The notes below the pieces were generated by a model. That model made no database searches. It was not told the DNA's origin and saw only the letters and a list, made by a program, of their open reading frames with translations. A DNA stretch of 12,537 nucleotides from Bacteroidota bacterium (GTDB taxonomy: Bacteria > Bacteroidota > Bacteroidia > Chitinophagales > Chitinophagaceae): the NCBI GenBank assembly GCA_023392575.1, contig JAEVYV010000170.1, forward strand, positions 1 through 12,537, written 5' to 3'. Numbering within the stretch: position 1 is the first letter of the stretch; every line of letters begins with the position of its first letter. A program made the translations under genes and the position numbers. Of the stretch, positions 1 through 5,413 are shown one piece after another.

Positions 1-2
1 TG

Positions 3-125
3 CGTAAACTGGAACAAACCTTTAACCCTCAGCAAGCAGAAATGTTCAATGCCGTATTACATGCGATGGTGGAAGACCCGTCCCTGATTCCAACGATCCT
101 TGATTTAATCAATCCAAAACAATAA
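3..125 (+). CDS. C-terminal end of an unidentified protein (partial)
   Basis: An open frame enters from the left edge; its first full codon is at base 3 and it stops with TAA at 123-125. Forty residues are visible, starting RKLEQTFNPQQ and ending LDLINPKQ. They look helical and soluble, with no motif I recognise. The next gene starts 4 bases after the stop on the same strand, so the two are probably co-transcribed. The function cannot be judged from this fragment. It is reported because the frame is open to the edge and the spacing to its neighbour matches the rest of the window. Confidence 0.6.
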   Translation, partial: RKLEQTFNPQQAEMFNAVLHAMVEDPSLIPTILDLINPKQ

Positions 126-129
126 CCCG

Positions 130-312
130 ATGAAAAGCTACACCTACAAAGTGGCCCTGGAGGAAAAATCCGAAACAGAGGCAGATGCCAAAATAGAAGC
201 GCTGACCACACTGGCGAAAAAGTTAACTGTAAAAGAACTTTCAAAACTCGCCCATGTCGTAAAAACTGATCCTGCAAAGACTGCCCTTGCTAAAAAGTAT
301 TTAGGCGTATAA
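130..312 (+). CDS. Small 60-aa basic hypothetical protein
   Basis: This encodes a 60-residue, lysine- and alanine-rich protein (MKSYTYKVAL... ending AKKYLGV). It has no membrane segment, no signal peptide and no cysteine. The N-terminus (MKSYTYKV) could form a short strand; residues 15-55 look helical and may form two or three helices around LAKKLTVKEL and LAHVVKTDPAK. I do not recognise a named family. The gene sits 4 bases after the upstream stop and 24 bases before the annexin-like gene, so it looks like a member of the same transcription unit. A small structural or accessory phage protein is possible, but this is inferred from position only. Confidence 0.6.
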   Translation: MKSYTYKVALEEKSETEADAKIEALTTLAKKLTVKELSKLAHVVKTDPAKTALAKKYLGV

Positions 313-336
313 AGTCCCGTTTTAAAATCCATATCC

Positions 337-1032
337 ATGAAGAACACTTCCACTTATGAACACGATGATTTTACACTGAAAGAAAAGCTAACCTATGGCA
401 TTGTAGGTCTGGTGGTTCTAAGTGGAAGCTTTTTTATCGGGCGAAGCATCGTTCGTGGAGCAAGGGCAACTTCCGAACAAAAGAAAACCTATGAGGATGG
501 CAATGCCGCAACTTTTGCGCAGCAACTAAAAATGGCTTTTGAGAACGACAACTATTTTAACTGGGGCACAGACGAAGAAAGTGTGCGTTCCGTGATCCGT
601 AAAGTGCCCAGTAAAGATTTCTTCAAACAAGTCATTAGCTCTTACCAAAAACTGTATGCAAGAAGCCTGATGGCGGACATGAAAGATGAACTGGCCACCT
701 CCGAGTACAACGAAATGCTTGCCATTATTGCCGGAAAACCGGACCGCATTTCCGGGAGCTATAAGCCAATCCTTACCTATCAGCAATACCTGTCCTGGGC
801 AAAAAGATTGAAAGCTGCTTTTGACACTACCTACTGGTTTGTGCCAGGCACCGATGAAGAAGCCATCAAAGCCGTTTTTCTGGAAATACCTACCCAGGCA
901 GATTTTAGCAAAGTAGCACAGACCTACCTGAAAGAATTTGGCAATGATCTTACCAGTGATTTAAAAAGTGAACTGGAGTTCTGGGAAATAGATGCCATGA
1001 TGGACATAATCAACAAAAAACCAAAGGTGTAA
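337..1032 (+). CDS. Membrane-anchored protein with two annexin-like repeats
   Basis: This 231-aa protein has a short N-terminal region, one hydrophobic segment at about residues 19-36 (GIVGLVVLSGSFFIG) flanked by basic residues, and two similar units of about 75 residues. Unit 1 (about 60-134) carries GTDEESVRSV at 77-86 and ends in LMADMKDEL; unit 2 (about 151-229) carries GTDEEAIKAV at 161-170 and ends in LTSDLKSEL. The GTDE loop, the helix pattern and an acidic residue about 40 positions after the loop Thr resemble eukaryotic annexin repeats, where this loop and acidic residue bind calcium and phospholipid. I see two repeats, not the usual four. The following gene also encodes an N-terminally anchored protein and starts 5 bases later. 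A role at the envelope or in a virion membrane is inferred; calcium binding is untested. The ATG at 337 is chosen because it precedes the TM segment and leaves a short gap to the previous gene. Confidence 0.75.
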   Translation: MKNTSTYEHDDFTLKEKLTYGIVGLVVLSGSFFIGRSIVRGARATSEQKKTYEDGNAATFAQQLKMAFENDNYFNWGTDEESVRSVIRKVPSKDFFKQVISSYQKLYARSLMADMKDELATSEYNEMLAIIAGKPDRISGSYKPILTYQQYLSWAKRLKAAFDTTYWFVPGTDEEAIKAVFLEIPTQADFSKVAQTYLKEFGNDLTSDLKSELEFWEIDAMMDIINKKPKV

Positions 1033-1037
1033 TACCT

Positions 1038-1961
1038 ATGAACAAGACTAAACCTTCTGCTAAAAAGCAGAAAAAGAAAAAGATCATTATTACTACGCTT
1101 GCCGTAGGTGCTACCGGCATACTTGGGTATTTCGGCTGGCAGTACTTCAAAAAGAAAAAGCAGGCGAAGCAAAACGATATTGAAAACCTGGTTCAGAATT
1201 TAAAAGAACCCATTCTCACTGAACCCATCTATACACCAAAACCAAAAGTTACTCCCAAAAAGACTTCCTATAACCCACAGCCTTTTATAGAGCGAACCGA
1301 TGATTTTCCACTTAAAAAAGGAAGCAAAGGCGAAACCGTTAGGCGGTTACAAGAAGCCCTTATTGCCAAGTACGGGAAAAACGTACTACCCAAATATGGG
1401 GCTGACGGTGATTTTGGTTCGGAAACCGTAAATGCCCTGACAAAGCTTGGACTTCCGACGACAATAACTGAAAGCACACTGAATGTTATTTTGCAGGGCA
1501 CAACCATTAATCCTATCACCTTAGGGAAGGACTTGTATAATGCAGCATTAGATAAAGACTTTACCAAAGCAGTTGCCTTGCTCCAAAAACTGAAAACAGT
1601 GGATGATTACACCAAAGCCAGCGAGCAGTTTAAGCTGGGAAGAATCAATGGAGTAAGGCAAACAATTGTCAATGGTCTTTTAAACGTGTTTACAAGTGAA
1701 ACCCAAAAGCAAAAGATCAAGTTTGAGTTCTTACGAATCGGTCTTCAATTTGATGGCAGCAAGTGGAGTCTCTCTGGAATTGATGGACTTCCTATCGTAA
1801 CCACTTTGCCAACTACAGTTTGGGTAAATGCAAGGGAAAGTGTAAAAGTTCCTGCCCGAATGGTGTTGGGCAATGAAGTAAGCAAGCGACTTGACTATAC
1901 CCTGTTTGAAAACAAAGGCAAGTATTTCCTGGTACAATCTAAAAATGTAAAATACCTATAG
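1038..1961 (+). CDS. Membrane-anchored peptidoglycan-binding protein
   Basis: This 307-aa protein begins with a very lysine-rich stretch (residues 1-15), then one TM segment (about 16-37), more lysines, and a proline/lysine linker (about 57-84). Residues about 88-152 fit a PG_binding_1 domain: LKKGSKGETVRRLQEAL, then GADGDFGSETVNAL at 121-134, the usual D-G-x-F-G-x-x-T signature. This domain binds peptidoglycan. Residues about 162-235 are helical (LYNAALDKDFTKAVALLQKL, DDYTKASEQFK) and may be a degenerate relative of the annexin-like units next door; that is inference. Residues 240-307 look beta-rich (WSLSGIDG, VPARMVLGNEV, KYFLVQ) and are unrecognised. No hydrolase motif is visible, so it probably anchors or positions rather than cuts. 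With the lysines on the N-terminal side, the rest would face the periplasm or the virion interior. The start is preceded by CCT, as in several neighbours. Confidence 0.8.
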   Translation: MNKTKPSAKKQKKKKIIITTLAVGATGILGYFGWQYFKKKKQAKQNDIENLVQNLKEPILTEPIYTPKPKVTPKKTSYNPQPFIERTDDFPLKKGSKGETVRRLQEALIAKYGKNVLPKYGADGDFGSETVNALTKLGLPTTITESTLNVILQGTTINPITLGKDLYNAALDKDFTKAVALLQKLKTVDDYTKASEQFKLGRINGVRQTIVNGLLNVFTSETQKQKIKFEFLRIGLQFDGSKWSLSGIDGLPIVTTLPTTVWVNARESVKVPARMVLGNEVSKRLDYTLFENKGKYFLVQSKNVKYL

Positions 1962-1965
1962 ACCT

Positions 1966-2361
1966 ATGAAAAGACACATTAAATACATCATTGTTCACAG
2001 TACCGCCACGTTTGATCCCAAAGTATCTCAGTACTACGGTGACTTCCATTATGTGGTAGAACGCAGTGGAGAAATAAAAAGGATTCACCCTGAGACCACC
2101 ATTATCAAAAATATCCCTGTTGTAGATAATGAAGCCATTCATATCGCCTATGCAGGTGGAAGAAATAAGACAGGTAATCTCGGTGATACGAGAACGCCTG
2201 TTCAGGAAGAATCCCTTTACAACAAGCTCATAGCTCTTACGGTTAAATACCCAAGTGCCTCTGTTCTGGGACACACCGACTTCGAAGCCTCATCAGGTTG
2301 CCCTGGCTTTAGCGTGAGAGATTGGCTCAAACAATATGAACCTGAAATAGCAGTCGCTTAA
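1966..2361 (+). CDS. Amidase_2 / T7-lysozyme-type zinc amidase, short form
   Basis: At 131 aa this is shorter than T7 lysozyme (about 150). It shows the amidase_2 layout: IIVHSTAT with H11, FHYVVERSGEI at 27-37, IHIAYAGG at 58-65, and LGHTDF...CPGFSVRDW with H103 and C112. H11, H103 and C112 match the zinc ligands of T7 lysozyme (H17, H122, C130). Members cut the amide bond between N-acetylmuramic acid and L-alanine in peptidoglycan. In my hand alignment the T7 catalytic Tyr46 falls on F27 and Lys128 on S110, and about 13 residues of the helix after the first His are missing, so activity is not certain. There is no signal peptide, so export would need a holin or another route. Its neighbours are a peptidoglycan-binding protein (4 bases upstream) and a YkuD-like protein downstream, consistent with a lysis or cell-wall entry set. 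Confidence 0.85.
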   Translation: MKRHIKYIIVHSTATFDPKVSQYYGDFHYVVERSGEIKRIHPETTIIKNIPVVDNEAIHIAYAGGRNKTGNLGDTRTPVQEESLYNKLIALTVKYPSASVLGHTDFEASSGCPGFSVRDWLKQYEPEIAVA

Positions 2362-2381
2362 CTCCATAATTAAATAATCCT

Positions 2382-2981
2382 ATGAATACACCCATTCAAG
2401 CGGTCCTTCAAAAGAAGGGCTACAGAATCTTTTTGCGCCCCTTTGAGCTAAATATTGTTGGCGTTCGCTCTGATAGCGTCAAACCAAATTCTTTTGACGA
2501 TACGATCTACGTCTTCTTTAACAACAGCGAAGGAAAGCTAATTGAACACAAATTTTCCGCAACCACAGACCCAGGAACCTATTGGCTGAAAAATCCCATG
2601 AACCCACAGGGAACCGCCATCCTGAAAGAAGGTCAGTACATAAACACTTACGGCTTAGGCCTGCATCGGGGCAAGTATATGGCTTTGGTGCAAAAGCGAC
2701 CTGTAACGGTACTTAGAGACTATGACCGCAATGCTGTTCTTGACTTCCTCAACGGAACGCCGGATACAGGGCTATTCGGTATCAATATCCATAGAGCGTC
2801 CGAAACTGGGACTACCAAAGTGGTGGAGCATTATTCGGCTGGTTGCCAGGTATTCGCCAATGCCACCGACTACTTACTATTTATGACACTTTGCGAACGA
2901 CACAAGCAGCTCTATGGCAACCAATTCACTTATACGCTTATAGACGAGCGAGCATTAAGCAGAGAATCAAAAAAAAAGTAG
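2382..2981 (+). CDS. YkuD-like (L,D-transpeptidase-like) cell-wall protein
   Basis: This is a 199-aa soluble protein. The diagnostic region is FGINIHRAS (H137) followed by EHYSAGCQVF (S152, C155). This resembles the His ... Ser-x-Gly-Cys active site of YkuD-type L,D-transpeptidases, whose Cys is the nucleophile on peptidoglycan peptides; the usual Arg after the Cys is replaced by Gln-Val. Earlier, GLGLHRGKYMALVQ (about 91-104) and RDYDRNAVLD (about 112-121) look like conserved beta-rich core elements. Assignment to the superfamily rests on this motif and the cell-wall context, so the exact reaction (transpeptidation, hydrolysis or binding) is open. There is no signal peptide. The reading frame ends SKKK-stop in a run of nine A. 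The -1 frame continues with a hydrophobic tail, so a longer membrane-anchored form is possible (see the frameshift entries). Confidence 0.6.
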   Translation: MNTPIQAVLQKKGYRIFLRPFELNIVGVRSDSVKPNSFDDTIYVFFNNSEGKLIEHKFSATTDPGTYWLKNPMNPQGTAILKEGQYINTYGLGLHRGKYMALVQKRPVTVLRDYDRNAVLDFLNGTPDTGLFGINIHRASETGTTKVVEHYSAGCQVFANATDYLLFMTLCERHKQLYGNQFTYTLIDERALSRESKKK

Positions 2982-3025
2982 TACTGGCACTGTCTGCGAT
3001 CACTGTAAGTGTTGGACTTAGTGCC
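2969..3025 (+). promoter_or_regulatory. Candidate -1 frameshift site: A9 run plus downstream stem
   Basis: Bases 2969-2977 are nine A followed by G. In the frame of the upstream gene, 2972-2978 reads A AAA AAG, a classic -1 slippery heptamer (as in E. coli dnaX), and the zero-frame stop follows at once (TAG, 2979-2981). After a 7-base spacer, GGCACT (2986-2991) can pair with AGTGCC (3020-3025), and CACT/AGTG (3001-3004/3008-3011) can form a small hairpin inside. The stem is short with a large loop, so it may be weak. The same run could also cause transcriptional slippage, or hide a sequencing indel. Confidence 0.45.
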
Positions 3026-3061
3026 GCCACCTATTCATATTTAAATTCTGATACTTCATGA
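2978..3061 (+). CDS. -1 frame extension encoding a hydrophobic C-terminal tail
   Basis: Reading in the -1 frame from 2978 gives 27 residues (VVLALSAITV... ending YLNSDTS) with a hydrophobic core of about 18 residues, then TGA at 3059-3061. If ribosomes slip on the preceding A AAA AAG, the YkuD-like protein would become about 226 aa and gain a C-terminal membrane anchor preceded by three lysines. The stop overlaps the ATG of the next gene (ATGA, 3058-3061), which argues that this frame is really translated. Alternatives are an independent small gene with a non-ATG start, such as TTG at 2843 or ATT at 2954, or a continuous gene with a one-base indel. I rank the slippage reading as likely but unproven. 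Confidence 0.45.
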   Translation, partial: VVLALSAITVSVGLSAATYSYLNSDTS

Positions 3062-3297
3062 AACACTTTATCAAACAAATCCTGCAAGACAAGAACGGCT
3101 GCTTCTCATTAAGAGAATTTTTGATCGCCGTGCTCATTTTAATCATTGTGGTTAGTTGGGTAGCACAACAATTCTTCGGGAAAAATATTCCTGAGTTTAT
3201 GTTCTATTCTTTTATCAGCCTTATTGCTGCGGGTTGCTTCGGCTATTCCCTGGAACGAAAATCATTTGAACCTTCATCGAATCAAAAAGAAAATTAA
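3058..3297 (+). CDS. Two-TM small protein, holin candidate
   Basis: This 79-aa protein has a basic N-terminus (MKHFIKQILQDKNG), two hydrophobic segments at about 20-41 (FLIAVLILIIVVSWVAQQFF) and 47-66 (FMFYSFISLIAAGCFGYSL), and a charged tail (ERKSFEPSSNQKEN). Small two-TM proteins with charged ends placed beside an amidase are typical holins, which make the membrane holes that let endolysins reach the wall. No specific holin family is recognised, so this rests on shape and context. Its ATG overlaps the stop of the -1 extension frame, which suggests translational coupling: ribosomes that slip at 2972-2978 would end here. The next gene begins 7 bases after its stop. An alternative is a virion membrane protein. 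Confidence 0.65.
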   Translation: MKHFIKQILQDKNGCFSLREFLIAVLILIIVVSWVAQQFFGKNIPEFMFYSFISLIAAGCFGYSLERKSFEPSSNQKEN

Positions 3298-3304
3298 ACA
3301 ACCT

Positions 3305-3952
3305 ATGAAATACTATGTCATCGTTTTTACGCTTGGTCTTTTACTTGGCCTTTTCTACTCCTTCATGTACAGAACCCTTTTTGTTGTTCCAGTTAAGCCA
3401 TCTGTATCTAAAAAGTCAGTGGTGGAGATTAAAAAAGAAGTTGCCCAATCAGAAATAGTCTATGCCAAGCACATGGATTCCTTAAAAAAGAAAAACACAA
3501 AACTGGAACAGGAACTGGTCGGCACAAAGAAAACTTTAACTGAAGTCAAAAAGCAAAATCACTCTTTAAAAGTTCAGGTGTATGCATTAATAGATCGTAG
3601 AAAAGAGCCCACTCTTGGAGACCAAGTTACGGACAACGACTGCGATTCATTAATCACTACCGTTGAATACTTAATGCAGTCCAACACCGAAAAAGACAGC
3701 CTTTTTGAAGTAGTTGCGCTGAATGTAGAGGAACAGCTTAAGAATAAAGATTCTACGATCACGCTGAAGGACGAACAATACAAAAACCTGAAAACATCTT
3801 TTGAGAAAAGTCTTTCCAATCAGCAACAGCTTATTGAAGAAAACAAACTGCTTGGCAGGCAGGAAAAAAAACAAAAACTGAAAAGTAAATTTTTGTCTGC
3901 TGCTATACTGATCATTTCCGGTGCAGCGGTCAATCATTTCCTTCAACACTAA
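3305..3952 (+). CDS. Coiled-coil protein with a TM segment at each end, spanin-like
   Basis: This protein has 215 aa from the ATG at 3305. A TTG at 3224 in the same frame would add 27 residues and overlap the previous gene by 74 bases; the ATG is preferred because it follows CCT as in neighbouring genes and places the TM segment at the N-terminus. Residues about 4-28 are hydrophobic, 33-97 and 130-190 are charged and coiled-coil-like (many K, E, Q and L), and 196-211 form a second hydrophobic stretch (FLSAAILIISGAAVNHF). Between the coils lies DNDCDSL (110-116) with the only cysteine. An N-terminal TM followed by a periplasmic coiled coil resembles phage Rz-type inner-membrane spanins, which help break the outer membrane, but two anchors are unusual for that family. 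The holin-like neighbours support a lysis role; a structural role is possible. Confidence 0.6.
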   Translation: MKYYVIVFTLGLLLGLFYSFMYRTLFVVPVKPSVSKKSVVEIKKEVAQSEIVYAKHMDSLKKKNTKLEQELVGTKKTLTEVKKQNHSLKVQVYALIDRRKEPTLGDQVTDNDCDSLITTVEYLMQSNTEKDSLFEVVALNVEEQLKNKDSTITLKDEQYKNLKTSFEKSLSNQQQLIEENKLLGRQEKKQKLKSKFLSAAILIISGAAVNHFLQH

Positions 3953-3969
3953 AGAAGTGCAATTATCCT

Positions 3970-4146
3970 ATGAAAGAGAAAACCATTATTTCTACTGTAA
4001 CGCTATTCACCTCGCTGCTTGCGTATTGGTATGCAAGGGAAGCCGAGAAGGATTCAGTTCCCTATGTAATGATGGGAGGCTTCCTGGGTTCAATCATAGG
4101 TGATGCACTCGCTGAAAAAGTCACCAATTCCAATAACAGTAATTAA
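3970..4146 (+). CDS. 58-aa two-TM protein with glycine-rich helix, holin or antiholin candidate
   Basis: This is a short gene (58 codons plus TAA) easily missed by length cut-offs. The ATG at 3970 is preceded by CCT and followed by AAA, exactly as in several neighbours. The protein starts MKEKTIISTVTLFTSLLAYW and has a first hydrophobic stretch at about 6-21, a charged turn (AREAEKDS), then a second at about 30-46 with a glycine pattern (GGFLGSIIGDALAE) that could pack helices tightly. It sits 17 bases after the coiled-coil gene and 11 bases before the first tail-type paralog. By size and topology it could be a second holin or an antiholin to the 79-aa protein. An overlapping GTG-start frame (3921-4103) gives an unconvincing peptide and is rejected. 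Confidence 0.6.
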   Translation: MKEKTIISTVTLFTSLLAYWYAREAEKDSVPYVMMGGFLGSIIGDALAEKVTNSNNSN

Positions 4147-4157
4147 AACAAAAGCCT

Positions 4158-4754
4158 ATGTCGTACCAGATTTTCAATGATGCCGCGTGTATTCGAATTG
4201 AGCGCACTATTTCAAGCAATGATATAAAAATTCTCATGGTGTCAAAGGAGCAAATCCGAACCATTGACATCATTAAAAACGACATCGTTCGCATTGATAT
4301 TGGCGAAGGACCGCTCAAGAACATCTACCTCAATTACAGAGAGGTAACCTTCCCAACGGTTAATTCTGCAGGCCAACTCCGAGATCACATTAATTCACTG
4401 ATGATCTCTGATATAAACGATGGTGATTATCCGAGCGAGGAAACCTTACAAGAAATTGCAGGAAGGCTTGGCGACCTTGCTCAACAATTGAAGGAAATAA
4501 AAAAGCAAGGCGAAGACGTAACAAAGGTGGAGCCGGTCTTTATGGATGAATCCAGTCCAAATGTCATTTATAAAGGCTGGTCAAAATCATTGGCGGATGG
4601 TGCTACACCTGTTTGGGCTATTCAGAAGATTAGCCGGACAAATGATATTGTCGCTCATGAATGGGCAGATGGCAACCAGCTTTATGACAATGCTTGGGAT
4701 AATAGATTGCAATTAGCGTATGCGCCATATCTACCCGACAGCCTTGGTTACTAA
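4158..4754 (+). CDS. Phage virion (tail-type) protein, first of two paralogs
   Basis: This 198-aa protein has an N-terminal part (about 1-85) with FNDAACIRIE, KEQIRTID and IVRIDIGEGPLKNI, then a predicted helical linker (about 92-120, QEIAGRLGDLAQQLKEIKKQ), and a C-terminal part (about 130-198) with VIYKGWSKS, WAIQKISR, HEWADGNQLYDNAWDNRLQLAY. That last pattern (Trp-x-Ile ... Trp-Ala-Asp-Gly ... Trp-x-x-Arg ... Tyr) is a domain I know from many phage tail and other virion proteins, often at the C-terminus, so a structural role on the particle is likely. The exact location is unknown. It is clearly homologous to the next gene, with identical IVRIDIGEGPLKNI. No enzyme motif or membrane segment is seen. 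The start follows CCT and an A-rich stretch. Confidence 0.65.
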   Translation: MSYQIFNDAACIRIERTISSNDIKILMVSKEQIRTIDIIKNDIVRIDIGEGPLKNIYLNYREVTFPTVNSAGQLRDHINSLMISDINDGDYPSEETLQEIAGRLGDLAQQLKEIKKQGEDVTKVEPVFMDESSPNVIYKGWSKSLADGATPVWAIQKISRTNDIVAHEWADGNQLYDNAWDNRLQLAYAPYLPDSLGY

Positions 4755-4775
4755 TAATTGGCTTAAAAGCCATTA
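4755..4775 (+). terminator. Weak hairpin between the two tail-type paralogs
   Basis: TGGCT (4759-4763) and AGCCA (4768-4772) pair around a TAAA loop, and TAA/TTA can extend the stem with one bulged T. No clear T-run follows; the next 30 bases are A-rich and lead to the CCTATG start of the second paralog. This could be a weak attenuator or an RNA-stability element, or may have no function. Confidence 0.25.
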
Positions 4776-4807
4776 ACTCCAATTCTTAATTAAAAACAAA
4801 AAACCCT

Positions 4808-5413
4808 ATGTTTCAGCTTTTCAATGACGGAGCCGTCATCCGTATCGAAAACGGCACGAAGACCTTACTGGTTACCAAAGAGCAGGTCAAAACCATTGAC
4901 ACGATCCAGAACAACATCGTAAGGATTGACATTGGCGAAGGGCCGCTGAAGAACATCTTCATCAATTACCAGGATGTCACAAACCCGGTAGTGGCTTCGG
5001 CCAATGAGTTAAGAGACTTGATCAAAGGCTGGCTTGTCTCAGACAATTACAATGGTGGCGATGCAACAGAAGCCACCCAGCTTAGTATTTTAACCAAACT
5101 GGGAGACCTTGCTATCATCCTGCAAGCCATCAAGGTCAAGGAAGCCGCCTTCACCAGGGAAGAACCTTCACGTATTGATGAATCTAATCCCTATATGATT
5201 TACCGTGGCTGGCACAGGGCTTTCGGTTACCCGGATGCTGCGGAGTGGGCCATTGAACGCATCAGACGTGAGGGTGATGAAGTTATCCATGAGTGGGCCT
5301 TTGGTACACAAAAGCAGATCTACAAATGGAATGACCGCCTGACCATGAACTATGTGCCGTATGACCATGACCTGCCGGTAGAATCACCGCTTCCTCAACA
5401 ACCAATGGAATGA
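4808..5413 (+). CDS. Phage virion (tail-type) protein, second paralog
   Basis: This 201-aa protein has the same layout as its upstream neighbour: FNDGAVIRIE, KEQVKTID and IVRIDIGEGPLKNI near the N-terminus, a helical middle (about 95-115), and a C-terminus with MIYRGWHRAF, WAIERIRREG, HEWAFGTQKQIYKWNDRLTMNY. A shorter loop replaces TISSNDIK after RIE, and the end carries a proline-rich tail (PVESPLPQQPME). Sampled lines of this gene look richer in G+C (for example 34 of 60 bases at 5101-5160) than the first paralog (24 of 60 at 4441-4500), which hints at a different history. Its stop overlaps the ATG of the large polyvalent gene (ATGA at 5410-5413), so the two are probably translationally coupled. 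The structural role is inferred from the C-terminal domain. Confidence 0.65.
   Translation: MFQLFNDGAVIRIENGTKTLLVTKEQVKTIDTIQNNIVRIDIGEGPLKNIFINYQDVTNPVVASANELRDLIKGWLVSDNYNGGDATEATQLSILTKLGDLAIILQAIKVKEAAFTREEPSRIDESNPYMIYRGWHRAFGYPDAAEWAIERIRREGDEVIHEWAFGTQKQIYKWNDRLTMNYVPYDHDLPVESPLPQQPME

Noticed and set aside
1025..1040. AGGT/ACCT mini-hairpin just before the start at 1038
   Set aside because: Four base pairs with a 5-base loop is expected by chance, and the ACCT is already explained by the recurrent start context.
1939..2274. 111-aa open frame on the - strand
   Set aside because: It is antisense to the amidase gene, whose zinc ligands and motifs are clear.
3224..3304. N-terminal extension of the coiled-coil gene from a TTG
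   Set aside because: It would overlap the 79-aa gene by 74 bases and bury the TM segment; the ATG at 3305 has the recurrent CCT context.
3921..4103. 60-aa frame starting with GTG
   Set aside because: It overlaps the end of the coiled-coil gene and the 58-aa gene in another frame; the 58-aa frame has the CCTATGAAA start and clear TM segments.
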